IMG/VR virus record: IMGVR_UViG_3300009169_000106
Span: 1-23,106 of that record
DNA length: 23,106 bases
Strand: one strand, 5' to 3'
Source: a virus
Part shown: positions 1 through 6,422 of the stretch, piece after piece
Position numbering within the stretch: the stretch's first letter is position 1
How the letters are laid out: each line of letters begins with the position of its first letter
Program-made: the position numbers and the translations under genes
The notes under the pieces: generated by a model
Database searches by the model: none
The model's input: only the letters and a program-made list of their open reading frames with translations
What the model was told of the DNA's origin: nothing

Positions 1-7
1 AATTTAT

Positions 8-646
8 TTATTTGTAATAAGGTAGTCTATAATGTATAACTCCACCTGTATATTCTTTATGTACTAATTGCCAATCTTTATACTTATCAAAAAGATAATC
101 AAGATAAACACACATAATTTTAACTTGTTTATATTCATCATATCTATTTGTAGTATTTAAACCTGCTTTTTTACACATAGCATTCCAGGTACCATTTATA
201 AATTGAAACATACCTTGAGCTGAAGAACTAGAGTTTTTAGCGTTTAAATTTAACCTAGACTCTTTAAATGCAATATACCATAATAAGTTATGAGGACAAT
301 GATGCTTATCTATTAAACTTTTATAGGTAAAGTACAAATGATTCAATCTTTTTTCTTCTTTTAGAGTTAATTTAAGTGGCAAACTTCTTCTGAAATCAGT
401 ATATTCAGTAGCACTATCTTGGCTTTTTACTTCTAAATGCTTAATAGTTTTTTCTTTTTGCTTCAATATGCTTAACATATTAGTATATTTCATATTTACT
501 GAAACATTATTAGAAAGTAATCCTGCTATTATTAGCATATTTAAAATTAAAGATAGGTATAGTCCGTTAATCCATTTGCCTTTTTTAAAGGTGAGTGAAT
601 CCCTATCATAATAGTACAATTTTGTTTTATTTAATGATAATTTCAT
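8..646 (-). CDS. Membrane-anchored lytic transglycosylase (SLT/lysozyme-like)
   Basis: Likely cleaves peptidoglycan glycan strands, for host lysis or for wall penetration. The C-terminal part reads like an SLT domain: FKESRLN with probable catalytic Glu129, then SSAQGMFQFINGTW at 141-154, the usual Gln-Gly-x-x-Gln/Met-Phe region of lytic transglycosylases. Residues about 27-46 are hydrophobic and would act as a membrane anchor or uncleaved signal. Residues 55-80 are charged and helical, probably a linker. At 212 residues it is a compact single-domain enzyme. No holin could be named beside it, though a one-TM protein lies at 1602-1814. Family assignment is fairly firm; the role (lysin or entry enzyme) is inferred. 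Confidence 0.82.
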   Translation of the reverse strand: MKLSLNKTKLYYYDRDSLTFKKGKWINGLYLSLILNMLIIAGLLSNNVSVNMKYTNMLSILKQKEKTIKHLEVKSQDSATEYTDFRRSLPLKLTLKEEKRLNHLYFTYKSLIDKHHCPHNLLWYIAFKESRLNLNAKNSSSSAQGMFQFINGTWNAMCKKAGLNTTNRYDEYKQVKIMCVYLDYLFDKYKDWQLVHKEYTGGVIHYRLPYYK

Positions 647-663
647 AAATTAGTTTTTGATTG

Positions 664-813
664 TTAATTTATATTATGGGGGTATAGCCCCATAAATGTT
701 GCACTGGGGTATTCTTGTCTCCACTTATTAAAGGCTTCACAAACATCGCCTTCGTATGTTTTACCTTTGCTGAATAAATCTTGTTTGTTAAGTTTAAATA
801 CTATATGTATCAT
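664..813 (-). CDS. Small hypothetical protein (49 aa)
   Basis: Short reading frame filling the gap between the transglycosylase and the next gene. It begins MIHIVFKLNKQDLFSKGK and ends GLYPHNIN before TAA. It contains the pattern YEGDVCEAFNKWRQEYP, which looks like a folded helical segment and not random translation. The strand, spacing and A/T-rich leader match its neighbours. No family recognised and no membrane segment. It is a probable gene on context only. Confidence 0.6.
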   Translation of the reverse strand: MIHIVFKLNKQDLFSKGKTYEGDVCEAFNKWRQEYPSATFMGLYPHNIN

Positions 814-846
814 AATTATAATTTCTTTATTTCGTTTGGTTCTATA

Positions 847-1320
847 TTATTGAGGTCTTTTTATTGTAGATTCGTTTGCATTTTTTACACTAACTTTTTC
901 CGCTTCGTAATAATTCCAATAGGCTTCCACGCTATTACCTGGAACTTTGTATTTATCGGGCATACATTGTGGCATAGGGGTTAATTCTGTTTTGGTTACA
1001 TTAACAGGAGGATTCCTAAGCATATCACTACATTTTAAGATAGTTAAATGTTGTTTACCATAACGTCTTGTATACTCTTCCCCTAGTGCAATCATGTGTT
1101 TATACAACCACTTGTAATTAGAGATGGACTCCCTTGCCCATACCGCTGATGGGTGATTTTTATGAGTTACTTTGTAAGGAACATTAGCCTTATCTCCATC
1201 AGAAATGATATGAGCGGTGCATAGTAATTGTGCAGACTCTAGTATCATCTTTACTACATGCTTGTTATACATATACTCAGCGGCTTTTTTGGGATCTGTA
1301 GACAGATAGAATATATTCAT
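847..1320 (-). CDS. Conserved phage protein of the KHVVKMILESAQLL family
   Basis: Full-length 157-residue frame with a sequence style widespread in tailed phages: MNIFYLSTDP at the start, then KHVVKMILESAQLL (about 21-34), THKNHPSAVWARESISNY (about 52-69) and EEYTRRYGKQH. The conserved His, Asn, Trp and Arg residues suggest a catalytic or nucleic-acid-binding protein, but I know of no established function. The C-terminus ends in a hydrophilic tail (NANESTIKRPQ). It lies among other early-type genes on the minus strand. Family membership is recognised from memory of its motifs; the function is unknown. Confidence 0.8.
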   Translation of the reverse strand: MNIFYLSTDPKKAAEYMYNKHVVKMILESAQLLCTAHIISDGDKANVPYKVTHKNHPSAVWARESISNYKWLYKHMIALGEEYTRRYGKQHLTILKCSDMLRNPPVNVTKTELTPMPQCMPDKYKVPGNSVEAYWNYYEAEKVSVKNANESTIKRPQ

Positions 1321-1344
1321 ATTTTTTGATTTTATTTGCTAGGT

Positions 1345-1530
1345 TTAATAATTTCTAGTGGTATCTCTGATGGCTCTTTCTCTTTGTTTTTCTTGTTCCC
1401 AATAATACCAATTTTTCTGCTCATCAGTGAGTACAAGGGTCTTTGCATCTTTCTCTGCCTTTAGATAGCCTTCATCAAAAATTCTAGTGTGAGTTTGTGG
1501 AAATACTTTTTTTATTATTCTTTGTAACAT
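1345..1530 (-). CDS. Hypothetical basic protein (61 aa)
   Basis: Small charged protein starting MLQRIIKKVFPQTHTRIF and ending REKQRERAIRDTTRNY-like, with a Trp-rich centre (QKNWYYWEQEKQ). It is predicted soluble and mostly helical. A TAnnTTTG-type box at 1551-1558 lies about 20 bases upstream of the ATG, so this gene may start its own leftward transcript running through to the transglycosylase. No family recognised. Confidence 0.65.
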   Translation of the reverse strand: MLQRIIKKVFPQTHTRIFDEGYLKAEKDAKTLVLTDEQKNWYYWEQEKQRERAIRDTTRNY

Positions 1531-1550
1531 ATATCTATTAAATTTAAGTG

Positions 1551-1558
1551 CAAAATTA
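1551..1558 (-). promoter_or_regulatory. Possible Bacteroidetes-type promoter (-7 box)
   Basis: On the minus strand this reads TAATTTTG, fitting TAnnTTTG. It lies at a suitable distance upstream of the ATG at 1530. No clear upstream TTG was found, and the surroundings are very AT-rich, so chance occurrence is possible. Confidence 0.4.
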
Positions 1559-1601
1559 ATAATTATTTTTTTAAAAGAGTTATTTTTTTTTATGGAAGAA
1601 T

Positions 1602-1814
1602 TTATTTTTTTAGTTCAGAAGGGGTAGTGTAAATTATGCTTTGTGTATCTGATCCACTATCTTTATAAGCATCAACTACCTTCGTCTTATTCTTTGCTTT
1701 GGTATATTCAAAAAATATTGGGGGTAAATACATCAGTAAAACTATCAATGTGGCCGACAATAATACTTTTATACTTAATTTTTCTTCTAACCATTCAATC
1801 GTTACTTTTGCCAT
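1602..1814 (-). CDS. Small single-pass membrane protein (70 aa)
   Basis: Begins MAKVTIEWLEEKLSIK and then has one strong hydrophobic segment at about residues 17-36 (LLSATLIVLLMYLPPIFF), followed by a Lys-rich and polar C-terminal half. The topology suggests a cytoplasmic N-terminus with the tail outside, or an inner-membrane anchor. Size and topology allow a holin- or spanin-like role near the transglycosylase, but nothing in the sequence proves that. Function unknown. Confidence 0.6.
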   Translation of the reverse strand: MAKVTIEWLEEKLSIKVLLSATLIVLLMYLPPIFFEYTKAKNKTKVVDAYKDSGSDTQSIIYTTPSELKK

Positions 1815-1853
1815 TTTTTATTTTTTATGGGTATTCCGAATGTTGTACTCATG

Positions 1854-2603
1854 TTATTTCTTTTTAAATTGTTCAAACCATTCTTTTGTATTGTGCGGAG
1901 CATCATTAACAAAAAATGCAATTATCTCAAATACTTCTTCCTCACTATACATTCTTTTTTTTTGCCAAATAAGTTGTTCTGTTAACTTGCTTCTACCATA
2001 AAAACAATTATCACAAGCACAATCTTTTTTAGAAAAATTTCCTGTAGCTTCAACCTCTTCTTTGTCATAACCATATTCTTCTTTTATTTGAAAATCAGGA
2101 TTTCTTTTATCGTAATAGCAAAGTCTTGTTAAATTTATTTCAGTAGTTTCTTCAAGTTTTTCTTGTTTAGGTTCTTCTTGTGGTATGATTATTTTGTAAC
2201 TAATATATTCTACATTTTGAAAATCACCTTCATAACTAACTTCTTCTATTTCTATATGAGATTCTTTTTCAACCTCAACTCTCACACAACTTGGATTCTT
2301 AACAAACCACCCCAAGAATATTTTATCAATCTCTTGAACACCATTTTTAATTAAGTCTTGGTCTGTTGTTAGGATGATTTTTTCACATAAAAGCCCATTA
2401 TGAAAAGATGTAGTTTTTTCTACTAAATTTAAAGCTAAATTAAAATGCCAATCTCCTTCTTTAATTTTTTCATCAGAAGTGATGTAGATGTTTTGAGTTT
2501 TGTATAATATAGGTGATAGTAATCTTGAATTTAAAATTAACTTATCAAAATCACAAGCTAACCTACTTGGTTGGTCCGTTATTAATATATGTATATTTTT
2601 CAT
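1854..2603 (-). CDS. Hypothetical protein with Cys cluster and phage-type C-terminus (249 aa)
   Basis: One of the longest minus-strand genes. The N-terminal half (MKNIHILITDQPSRL...) is rich in beta-type residues. A cluster CACDNC near residue 197 plus LCYYDKRNP upstream could bind a metal. The last 40 residues (RMYSEEEVFEIIAFF ... WFEQFKKK) resemble a C-terminal helical module that recurs in unrelated Bacteroidetes phage proteins. Enzymatic function cannot be named. The neighbour at 2605-2778 starts just upstream in the same orientation with 1 base between the genes. Confidence 0.72.
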   Translation of the reverse strand: MKNIHILITDQPSRLACDFDKLILNSRLLSPILYKTQNIYITSDEKIKEGDWHFNLALNLVEKTTSFHNGLLCEKIILTTDQDLIKNGVQEIDKIFLGWFVKNPSCVRVEVEKESHIEIEEVSYEGDFQNVEYISYKIIIPQEEPKQEKLEETTEINLTRLCYYDKRNPDFQIKEEYGYDKEEVEATGNFSKKDCACDNCFYGRSKLTEQLIWQKKRMYSEEEVFEIIAFFVNDAPHNTKEWFEQFKKK

Positions 2604-2604
2604 A

Positions 2605-2778
2605 TTAATCTTTTTCTATGTGATTATAAATTAATTGCATGACCCAAGCATTTTCAAACTCATACATTCCGCAGGTTTCACAAGCTTCTTCCTCTGTAGC
2701 GTAGTATTTGATTTTTCCTTCTTTATCTTTCATAAAGTCCATGTTTCGCAGGTCTATTATTACATATTGTCCTTTCAT
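2605..2778 (-). CDS. Small hypothetical protein with CxxC (57 aa)
   Basis: Unreported short frame packed tightly between two genes (1 and 2 bases of spacing). It starts MKGQYVIIDLRNMDFMKDK and contains YYATEEEACETCGMYEF and a helical end WVMQLIYNHIEKD. The CETC pair could be a redox or zinc knuckle half-site. Similar short proteins with a K-x-KYY/F-x-T-x-EEA pattern are common in Bacteroidetes phages. The tight packing supports a real gene. Confidence 0.68.
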   Translation of the reverse strand: MKGQYVIIDLRNMDFMKDKEGKIKYYATEEEACETCGMYEFENAWVMQLIYNHIEKD

Positions 2779-2780
2779 GA

Positions 2781-3014
2781 TTATTCTGATTTATAAGTTT
2801 GGTTGTAGTATTGTTCTGCTCCATTCCTATCTATACTACAGCCATCTGAATCAATATTGTCCTCTCCATTTTCAAATGCATCAATAATTTGCTGCTTTTC
2901 CATTTCTTTGACTTTTTCAAATACCATAACCCATTCAGACATTGATTTTGCTTTTATTGTTTGGTCTTCTACAATGTTTTGGATTAATAATCCTACTGCT
3001 GTGACTTTTTTCAT
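2781..3014 (-). CDS. Small acidic helical protein, paralogue of its neighbour (77 aa)
   Basis: The start is the ATG at 3014 (MKKVTAVGLLIQNIVEDQ). A longer frame reaching 3158 uses a TTG and would run into the upstream gene. The N-terminus matches the gene at 3034-3288 (MKxVTAVxxLI...), and both carry KEMEKxQ near residues 36-41, so they are tandem paralogues. The C-terminus GAEQYYNQTYKSE matches a tail common in a widespread Bacteroidetes phage protein family. Function unknown. Confidence 0.72.
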   Translation of the reverse strand: MKKVTAVGLLIQNIVEDQTIKAKSMSEWVMVFEKVKEMEKQQIIDAFENGEDNIDSDGCSIDRNGAEQYYNQTYKSE

Positions 3015-3033
3015 TGTATTGTGATTTATAAGT

Positions 3034-3288
3034 TTATTTGTAATATTCTTCAAGTAAATCAATGGTTCTTTCTGCTCCATCGTATTTTGATTTAGCATGT
3101 AATATTTGACCATAAACATTTCTATTTTTATCAGAATATGTTGCCACAAATTCAGCAAATTTGACCATCTGCTCTTTTTCCATTTCTTTGGCTAGTTCAA
3201 ATAGCTTATAATTCTCGCCTTTCAATGTAACTTCATTTTCAGTTATAAGTTTATGAATTAACCAGTTTACTGCTGTGACTTCTTTCAT
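3034..3288 (-). CDS. Small helical protein, paralogue of its neighbour (84 aa)
   Basis: Starts at the ATG at 3288 (MKEVTAVNWLIHKL). The frame can be extended to a TTG at 3306, but that codon overlaps the promoter box at 3304-3311, so the shorter start is preferred. It shares MKxVTAVxxLI and KEMEKxQ with the next gene downstream. The C-terminal half differs (SKYDGAERTIDLLEEYYK). It is predicted helical and soluble. Function unknown. Confidence 0.75.
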   Translation of the reverse strand: MKEVTAVNWLIHKLITENEVTLKGENYKLFELAKEMEKEQMVKFAEFVATYSDKNRNVYGQILHAKSKYDGAERTIDLLEEYYK

Positions 3289-3303
3289 TATGATTAATTT
3301 TTG

Positions 3304-3311
3304 CAAAGTTA
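3304..3311 (-). promoter_or_regulatory. Bacteroidetes-type promoter, -7 box TAACTTTG
   Basis: Minus-strand TAACTTTG followed by CAAAAATTAATC and ATG 15 bases beyond the box, so the transcript would have a very short leader. No convincing upstream TTG. It follows a gene gap, which fits an internal start for the 3.3 kb to 0 kb part of the leftward cluster. Confidence 0.5.
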
Positions 3312-3352
3312 ATGTTTATCTCTCTAAATAAAAGTTAAAAATTCTAAATACT

Positions 3353-3763
3353 TTAATCTAATAAATAATAAAATTTATTTACATCACAATCTGAGGCATC
3401 AATACCTTTTTCTTTATTTAAAGACAAATTGTAAGATCCTTCTTCACTTTCCGCTACTAATATATAATCTGACTGCACATCCTCTAAGATAGTATTAAAT
3501 TTAGGATCTATCACTGAAATTTCAGCAACAAAAATAGCAGACCTTACATTTCTATATATACTATTTTTAACCGTAAATCTTTTTACATCAAAATTAGAGT
3601 TATTAATTAACTTTTCATAAACCTCAGTAGCATTCAAGTTTGTAGTGTCTAAAGGAATATTTATTGTTACCCCCTTCATGTTACATACAATGGGAGATTC
3701 TTTACCCATACTTTTCATTACACAAGGATCAATAGCTTCTAATTTTTTACCAATTTTTATCAT
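3353..3763 (-). CDS. Hypothetical protein sharing an N-terminal motif with the gene at 5437-5661 (136 aa)
   Basis: The N-terminus IGKKLEAIDPCVMKSMGKES aligns with IGSELVAINPCVMRTTGEEA in the gene at 5437-5661, pointing to a shared small beta domain. After residue 30 the two differ: this one continues with a longer beta-rich region ending ASDCDVNKFYYLLD. It is soluble, with no signal peptide. It may be a divergent duplicate that gained a C-terminal extension. Function unknown. Confidence 0.7.
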   Translation of the reverse strand: MIKIGKKLEAIDPCVMKSMGKESPIVCNMKGVTINIPLDTTNLNATEVYEKLINNSNFDVKRFTVKNSIYRNVRSAIFVAEISVIDPKFNTILEDVQSDYILVAESEEGSYNLSLNKEKGIDASDCDVNKFYYLLD

Positions 3764-3792
3764 AACTTTTATTTGTTTAATTTTTTGTTAAG

Positions 3793-4188
3793 TTAATAAG
3801 AATATTCTCTAAACCCATTTGGATAAAATAACCTCATCACTACCTTTTCAGCAAATATAATTTGAAGATATAACCCAGTAAATGTTGTATAATTTAACAT
3901 TTCATGCACATCATACTTATGTCCTGCGTCAGTATTTGACGTAAATATTGGCTCAACCTGTGTTAAATGAAGGGTTTCTGTTTGTCCATCTGTGTATATT
4001 ATCATCAATCCATTATCATTTTCATTGTATGATAATTTTGATACTCTTGAAAAATATATTGCCTTCTCCCCATATTCTTTAAATGAATATGTTTTGGAAT
4101 AATAATCCCACCCATGGTTTGTCTTAACCATTTGGGAATAAGAGCACAGCGTTATCATCATTAATATTAGTGTTATTATCCGTTTCAT
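3793..4188 (-). CDS. Secreted/periplasmic hypothetical protein (131 aa)
   Basis: Begins with a classical signal peptide: MKR, a hydrophobic core IITLILMMITL and the end CSYSQ, after which cleavage is expected near residue 19. The S-Q ending is typical of Flavobacteriia-type exported proteins. A lipobox is not complete because the Cys is followed by SYS. The mature part is beta-rich with aromatic residues (NHGWDYYSKTYSFKEYG, LFYPNGFREYSY). It may be an envelope-modifying or superinfection protein, but this is only inference from export. Confidence 0.65.
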   Translation of the reverse strand: MKRIITLILMMITLCSYSQMVKTNHGWDYYSKTYSFKEYGEKAIYFSRVSKLSYNENDNGLMIIYTDGQTETLHLTQVEPIFTSNTDAGHKYDVHEMLNYTTFTGLYLQIIFAEKVVMRLFYPNGFREYSY

Positions 4189-4192
4189 ATTA

Positions 4193-4366
4193 TTATAATT
4201 TTAATTTTTGATATTCTGTAATAAAATAAATTACATCATCTTTACTAAATTCTTCACATATATTTTCTTCAAAATTAATTATTAAGCTATCTAGGTAATC
4301 CGAGTCATTTATCTCTTCTGTAGTTAAATCATGTCTATCTAACCACTGGAATAATATTTCTTTCAT
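4193..4366 (-). CDS. Small acidic protein (57 aa)
   Basis: Short frame starting MKEILFQWLDRHDLTTEEIND and ending VIYFITEYQKLKL before two stop codons. It is strongly acidic in the middle (NFEENICEEFSKDD) and predicted helical. The stop lies 4 bases before the ATG of the secreted protein gene, typical operon packing. Size and charge would suit a host-protein inhibitor or DNA mimic, but nothing specific supports that. Confidence 0.62.
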   Translation of the reverse strand: MKEILFQWLDRHDLTTEEINDSDYLDSLIINFEENICEEFSKDDVIYFITEYQKLKL

Positions 4367-4416
4367 CTTGTTTATTTTTAAATTGTTAATACTAACTATT
4401 TTTTAAAGGGGAATAA

Positions 4417-4623
4417 TCACCCATTATAGTTTCTATCTACTTTTACTATATGAGAATAGTTATTCCCTCTACTTGTAAACGCACTTCTAGTATTGGGAGA
4501 CAATGTACTCGACCAGAGTTTATTTAGGTCAACAGGGTTGTTATCTACGCTTTTAGCTTTTTTACGAGCGACTAAAGCAGCTAATTTAATGTCAATGGGG
4601 TTTGTTAAAATTGGATCTTTCAT
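4417..4623 (-). CDS. Hypothetical basic protein (68 aa)
   Basis: Starts MKDPILTNPIDIKLAALVARKK and continues with polar, Asn- and Ser-rich sequence (LSPNTRSAFTSRGNNYSHIVK). Basic and probably partly disordered. Preceded by an A-rich leader. A longer non-coding stretch (4624-4749) follows upstream, with the 15-bp unit ttttaatgttaata(a/g) repeated twice. No family recognised. Confidence 0.6.
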   Translation of the reverse strand: MKDPILTNPIDIKLAALVARKKAKSVDNNPVDLNKLWSSTLSPNTRSAFTSRGNNYSHIVKVDRNYNG

Positions 4624-4749
4624 TTTAAAAATTTTTAATGTTAATAATTTTAATGTTAATAGTTTAAAAACTACCCCTAACAGATATTATATATTATTAG
4701 ATGTAATTCAATTAAAGGGTTTATAGTTAAGTTTAATGTCTTTATAAAT

Positions 4750-4983
4750 TTATTGTAAATAATCAGTCATTAGACTATCTAATTGTCCTTGCAATTCTAC
4801 TCTTCCTACAAAGGTATTGTTGTCAAATACTTCTACAGAAGAATCTACTACATATATTCTAAAGCTACAATCAGTTGGCTCTGAATGAGAATGAATTGTA
4901 GTTTCTAAAATCATAGCTAACATAATAGCTAAAATTATAATTAAAAATGCAGTGGTGCTGAGGGAAATATTTGTTACTCTCAT
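4750..4983 (-). CDS. Small single-pass membrane protein (77 aa)
   Basis: After MRVTNISLSTT there is a hydrophobic helix at about residues 12-28 (AFLIIILAIMLAMILET), then a His/Ser linker and a beta-rich tail (FRIYVVDSSVEVFDNNTFVGRVEL). This looks like an anchored domain with the C-terminal part outside the membrane. It could also be an uncleaved export signal. Function unknown; the gene call is supported by clear topology and spacing. Confidence 0.65.
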   Translation of the reverse strand: MRVTNISLSTTAFLIIILAIMLAMILETTIHSHSEPTDCSFRIYVVDSSVEVFDNNTFVGRVELQGQLDSLMTDYLQ

Positions 4984-5013
4984 ATTTATAGTTTTAAGGT
5001 TAATAATATAAGT

Positions 5014-5205
5014 TTAATTAAGATAATCCATTAACTTTCCATAAACAAAGTCCCCATCATTATTTAATTCGTTAAGTTGATCCTCTGTCATTTCTTCTCC
5101 GTTATATTCTGCTCTAACAATATAAGCATCACAATAATCGGGGTAGTCACCATGGTCGATACCATCAAACTCAATGTCTCTAATCAATTTGTAATCTAAT
5201 GTCAT
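5014..5205 (-). CDS. Conserved small phage protein, DYPDYCDAYI family (63 aa)
   Basis: Contains GIDHGDYPDYCDAYIVRAEY and QLNELNNDGDFVYGKLMDYL, a pattern I recognise as common in small proteins from many tailed phages (ID-x-x-DYPD[FY]CDAYI ... LN-x-D-x-DFVY). Acidic, soluble, with no catalytic motif. The match covers the full length, so this is very likely an intact gene, but the family has no known role. Confidence 0.78.
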   Translation of the reverse strand: MTLDYKLIRDIEFDGIDHGDYPDYCDAYIVRAEYNGEEMTEDQLNELNNDGDFVYGKLMDYLN

Positions 5206-5244
5206 TTTTTTAATTTTTAATTTAATTAATTATAATAATTTTTT

Positions 5245-5412
5245 TTACTCGTAAGTGGAGGAATTAGGGGAGTCATTATTATCACTTATCCTATGTGTTT
5301 TTTCTTCTTCACCATTTTCATCTAAAAATACTTTAGATGGATCACCGAGATTACCAAACATACCTCCATTTATTATCTCATCTAAATCTTCAAAAAATTC
5401 TTTAAAGTCCAT
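5245..5412 (-). CDS. Small acidic hypothetical protein (55 aa)
   Basis: Short frame starting MDFKEFFEDLDEIINGGMFG, then NLGDPSKVFLDENGEEEK and a polar tail ending SSTYE. It is strongly acidic. It sits in the same orientation as its neighbours with 24 bases to the upstream gene and an A-rich leader. No family recognised. The tail after residue 40 is low in complexity and probably disordered. Confidence 0.6.
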   Translation of the reverse strand: MDFKEFFEDLDEIINGGMFGNLGDPSKVFLDENGEEEKTHRISDNNDSPNSSTYE

Positions 5413-5436
5413 ATTGTTTATTTTTAATTTATAAAA

Positions 5437-5661
5437 CTAATTAGAGGGCTTAAACCATTTAGGTAATTCGTCTACTAGAAACCAATGTTCTTCATTTTGT
5501 TCGTCTATTATTACAACTTCATCTTCATCATCATCATCTTTAGTGAGATCAATAATTCCATATTCTTTACCTACAACGAGGGCTTCTTCGCCTGTGGTTC
5601 TCATTACACAAGGGTTAATGGCTACTAATTCTGATCCGATTTGCAATTTACTTTTTTCCAT
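5437..5661 (-). CDS. Small SH3-like/beta-domain phage protein (74 aa)
   Basis: Pattern IGSELVAINPCVMRTTGEEALVVGKEYGI, then an acidic run DDDDEDEVVIIDEQNEEHWF and LPKWFKPSN. It resembles a recurrent phage protein type in which a small beta barrel ends in a D-x-x-x-WF-x-P motif. It shares its N-terminus with the gene at 3353-3763. It is the first gene downstream of the strong promoter module at 5698-5765 and so probably well expressed. Function unknown. Confidence 0.76.
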   Translation of the reverse strand: MEKSKLQIGSELVAINPCVMRTTGEEALVVGKEYGIIDLTKDDDDEDEVVIIDEQNEEHWFLVDELPKWFKPSN

Positions 5662-5697
5662 TTTTTTATTTTATTTTATTTGTTATTAATTTTGGTG

Positions 5698-5765
5698 CAA
5701 ATATACGATTATTGAAAGGGCTGGTGTTATCAATTTTGTTGCAATTACTTTAATTTTTGTTTCAA
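5698..5765 (-). promoter_or_regulatory. Leftward promoter with two 21-bp-spaced upstream boxes
   Basis: The minus strand shows TATATTTG at 5705-5698 (TAnnTTTG box). Exactly 25 bases upstream ends the proximal box TTGCAACAAAATTG (5744-5731), followed by ATAACAC. A second box TTGAAACAAAAATT begins 21 bases further upstream (5765-5752) and overlaps the stop codon of the gene at 5762-5992. The same arrangement, with the same 25- and 21-base distances, is present at 11214-11281. It probably drives the gene at 5437-5661 and those after it. Confidence 0.75.
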
Positions 5766-5992
5766 TTTACGAATAATTCATTATAAATTCCTTCTTCTTG
5801 AAATTTCAATAGGTATGCTTGGCACTTATTGGTGAAACTTTCTGTGTCTAGTCCTTGCACCTCTACAAATCCGTTAAAGTTAAATGTTTTGAGGGGTTCA
5901 CAATGCACCACTTGTTTTTTGCTCTGAATAAATACATAGTTTCCCATTTGTATTACATTTGTGTTTCCGTCTGTTAAGATCTTTTTTGTCAT
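5762..5992 (-). CDS. Hypothetical protein (76 aa)
   Basis: Starts MTKKILTDGNTNVIQMGNYVF, a beta-hairpin-like N-terminus, followed by VQGLDTESFTNKCQAYLLKFQEEGIYNELF, which looks helical. Soluble. The stop codon overlaps the distal box of the promoter module at 5698-5765, so its 3' end has a double function. No family recognised. Confidence 0.65.
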   Translation of the reverse strand: MTKKILTDGNTNVIQMGNYVFIQSKKQVVHCEPLKTFNFNGFVEVQGLDTESFTNKCQAYLLKFQEEGIYNELFVN

Positions 5993-6003
5993 TTTTATGG
6001 CTT

Positions 6004-6318
6004 TTAATTATTTTTATAATTTTTAATAAATTCTACTACTGCTGAATAAATTGCTTCAAACATACTTCCCTCAATAACGTCTACCATTACTTCACTTTTT
6101 GTATTGTTCACTATTTTTACACGATTATCATGTATCTGCACCACGTTATTAAGGTCGTTTATTCTTCCCACTACTTCCATAAGCCAGTCCCATCTAGTGT
6201 TAAAAGTATCCTCTATTAATTTGGTTCCGTGTCCCTGTATGAATAGTTGTTCCTGTCCTTCCTCTAATGGAATTCCCATAAACTCTGCTATTAACTTATT
6301 ATTTTCTATTGTGTTCAT
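6004..6318 (-). CDS. Conserved phage protein, IAEFMG...SWDWLM family (104 aa)
   Basis: Reads NNKLIAEFMGIPLEEG near the start, then TRWDWLMEVVGRINDL and a C-terminal AIYSAVVEFIKNYKNN. This N-[KR]-LIAEFMG ... WDWLMPVV ... [AE]-x-VEFIKWYN layout is frequent in short proteins of Bacteroidetes and other phages, where it is usually left unnamed. The leader contains CATAAAAAATG, shared with several genes of this cluster. The full-length match makes the gene call firm; the function is unknown. Confidence 0.8.
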   Translation of the reverse strand: MNTIENNKLIAEFMGIPLEEGQEQLFIQGHGTKLIEDTFNTRWDWLMEVVGRINDLNNVVQIHDNRVKIVNNTKSEVMVDVIEGSMFEAIYSAVVEFIKNYKNN

Positions 6319-6363
6319 TTTTTATGATTTTTAGTTTAATTGTTTTTAAATTTTTTCTCACTA

Positions 6364-6398
6364 TCTTGATAGCTTTGAGGATATATAGGCTATCAAGA
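6364..6398. repeat. Perfect 10-bp inverted repeat with 15-base loop
   Basis: TCTTGATAGC (6364-6373) pairs with GCTATCAAGA (6389-6398) in the 104-base gap between two leftward genes. The left arm itself lies in a smaller palindrome CTATC-TT-GATAG. No U-run follows on the minus strand (AGTGAGAAAAAA comes next), so an intrinsic terminator is not clear. It could be an RNA hairpin that shields a 3' end, or an operator. Confidence 0.5.
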
Positions 6399-6422
6399 AT
6401 ATAATGAATATAATACATAATC

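Noticed and set aside
781-984. Plus-strand frame of 67 codons, with similar ones at 1699-2001 and 6104-6334.
   Set aside because: Antisense to convincing minus-strand genes, with compositions typical of reversed coding sequence.
1410-1430. CTGATGAG followed by GAAA on the minus strand, like a hammerhead core.
   Set aside because: Lies inside the coding sequence of the 61-aa gene and has no stem II or stem I pairing.
3034-3306. Longer start for the 84-aa gene at a TTG at 3306, and for the 77-aa gene at a TTG at 3158.
   Set aside because: They overlap the promoter box or the neighbouring gene; good ATG starts exist at 3288 and 3014.
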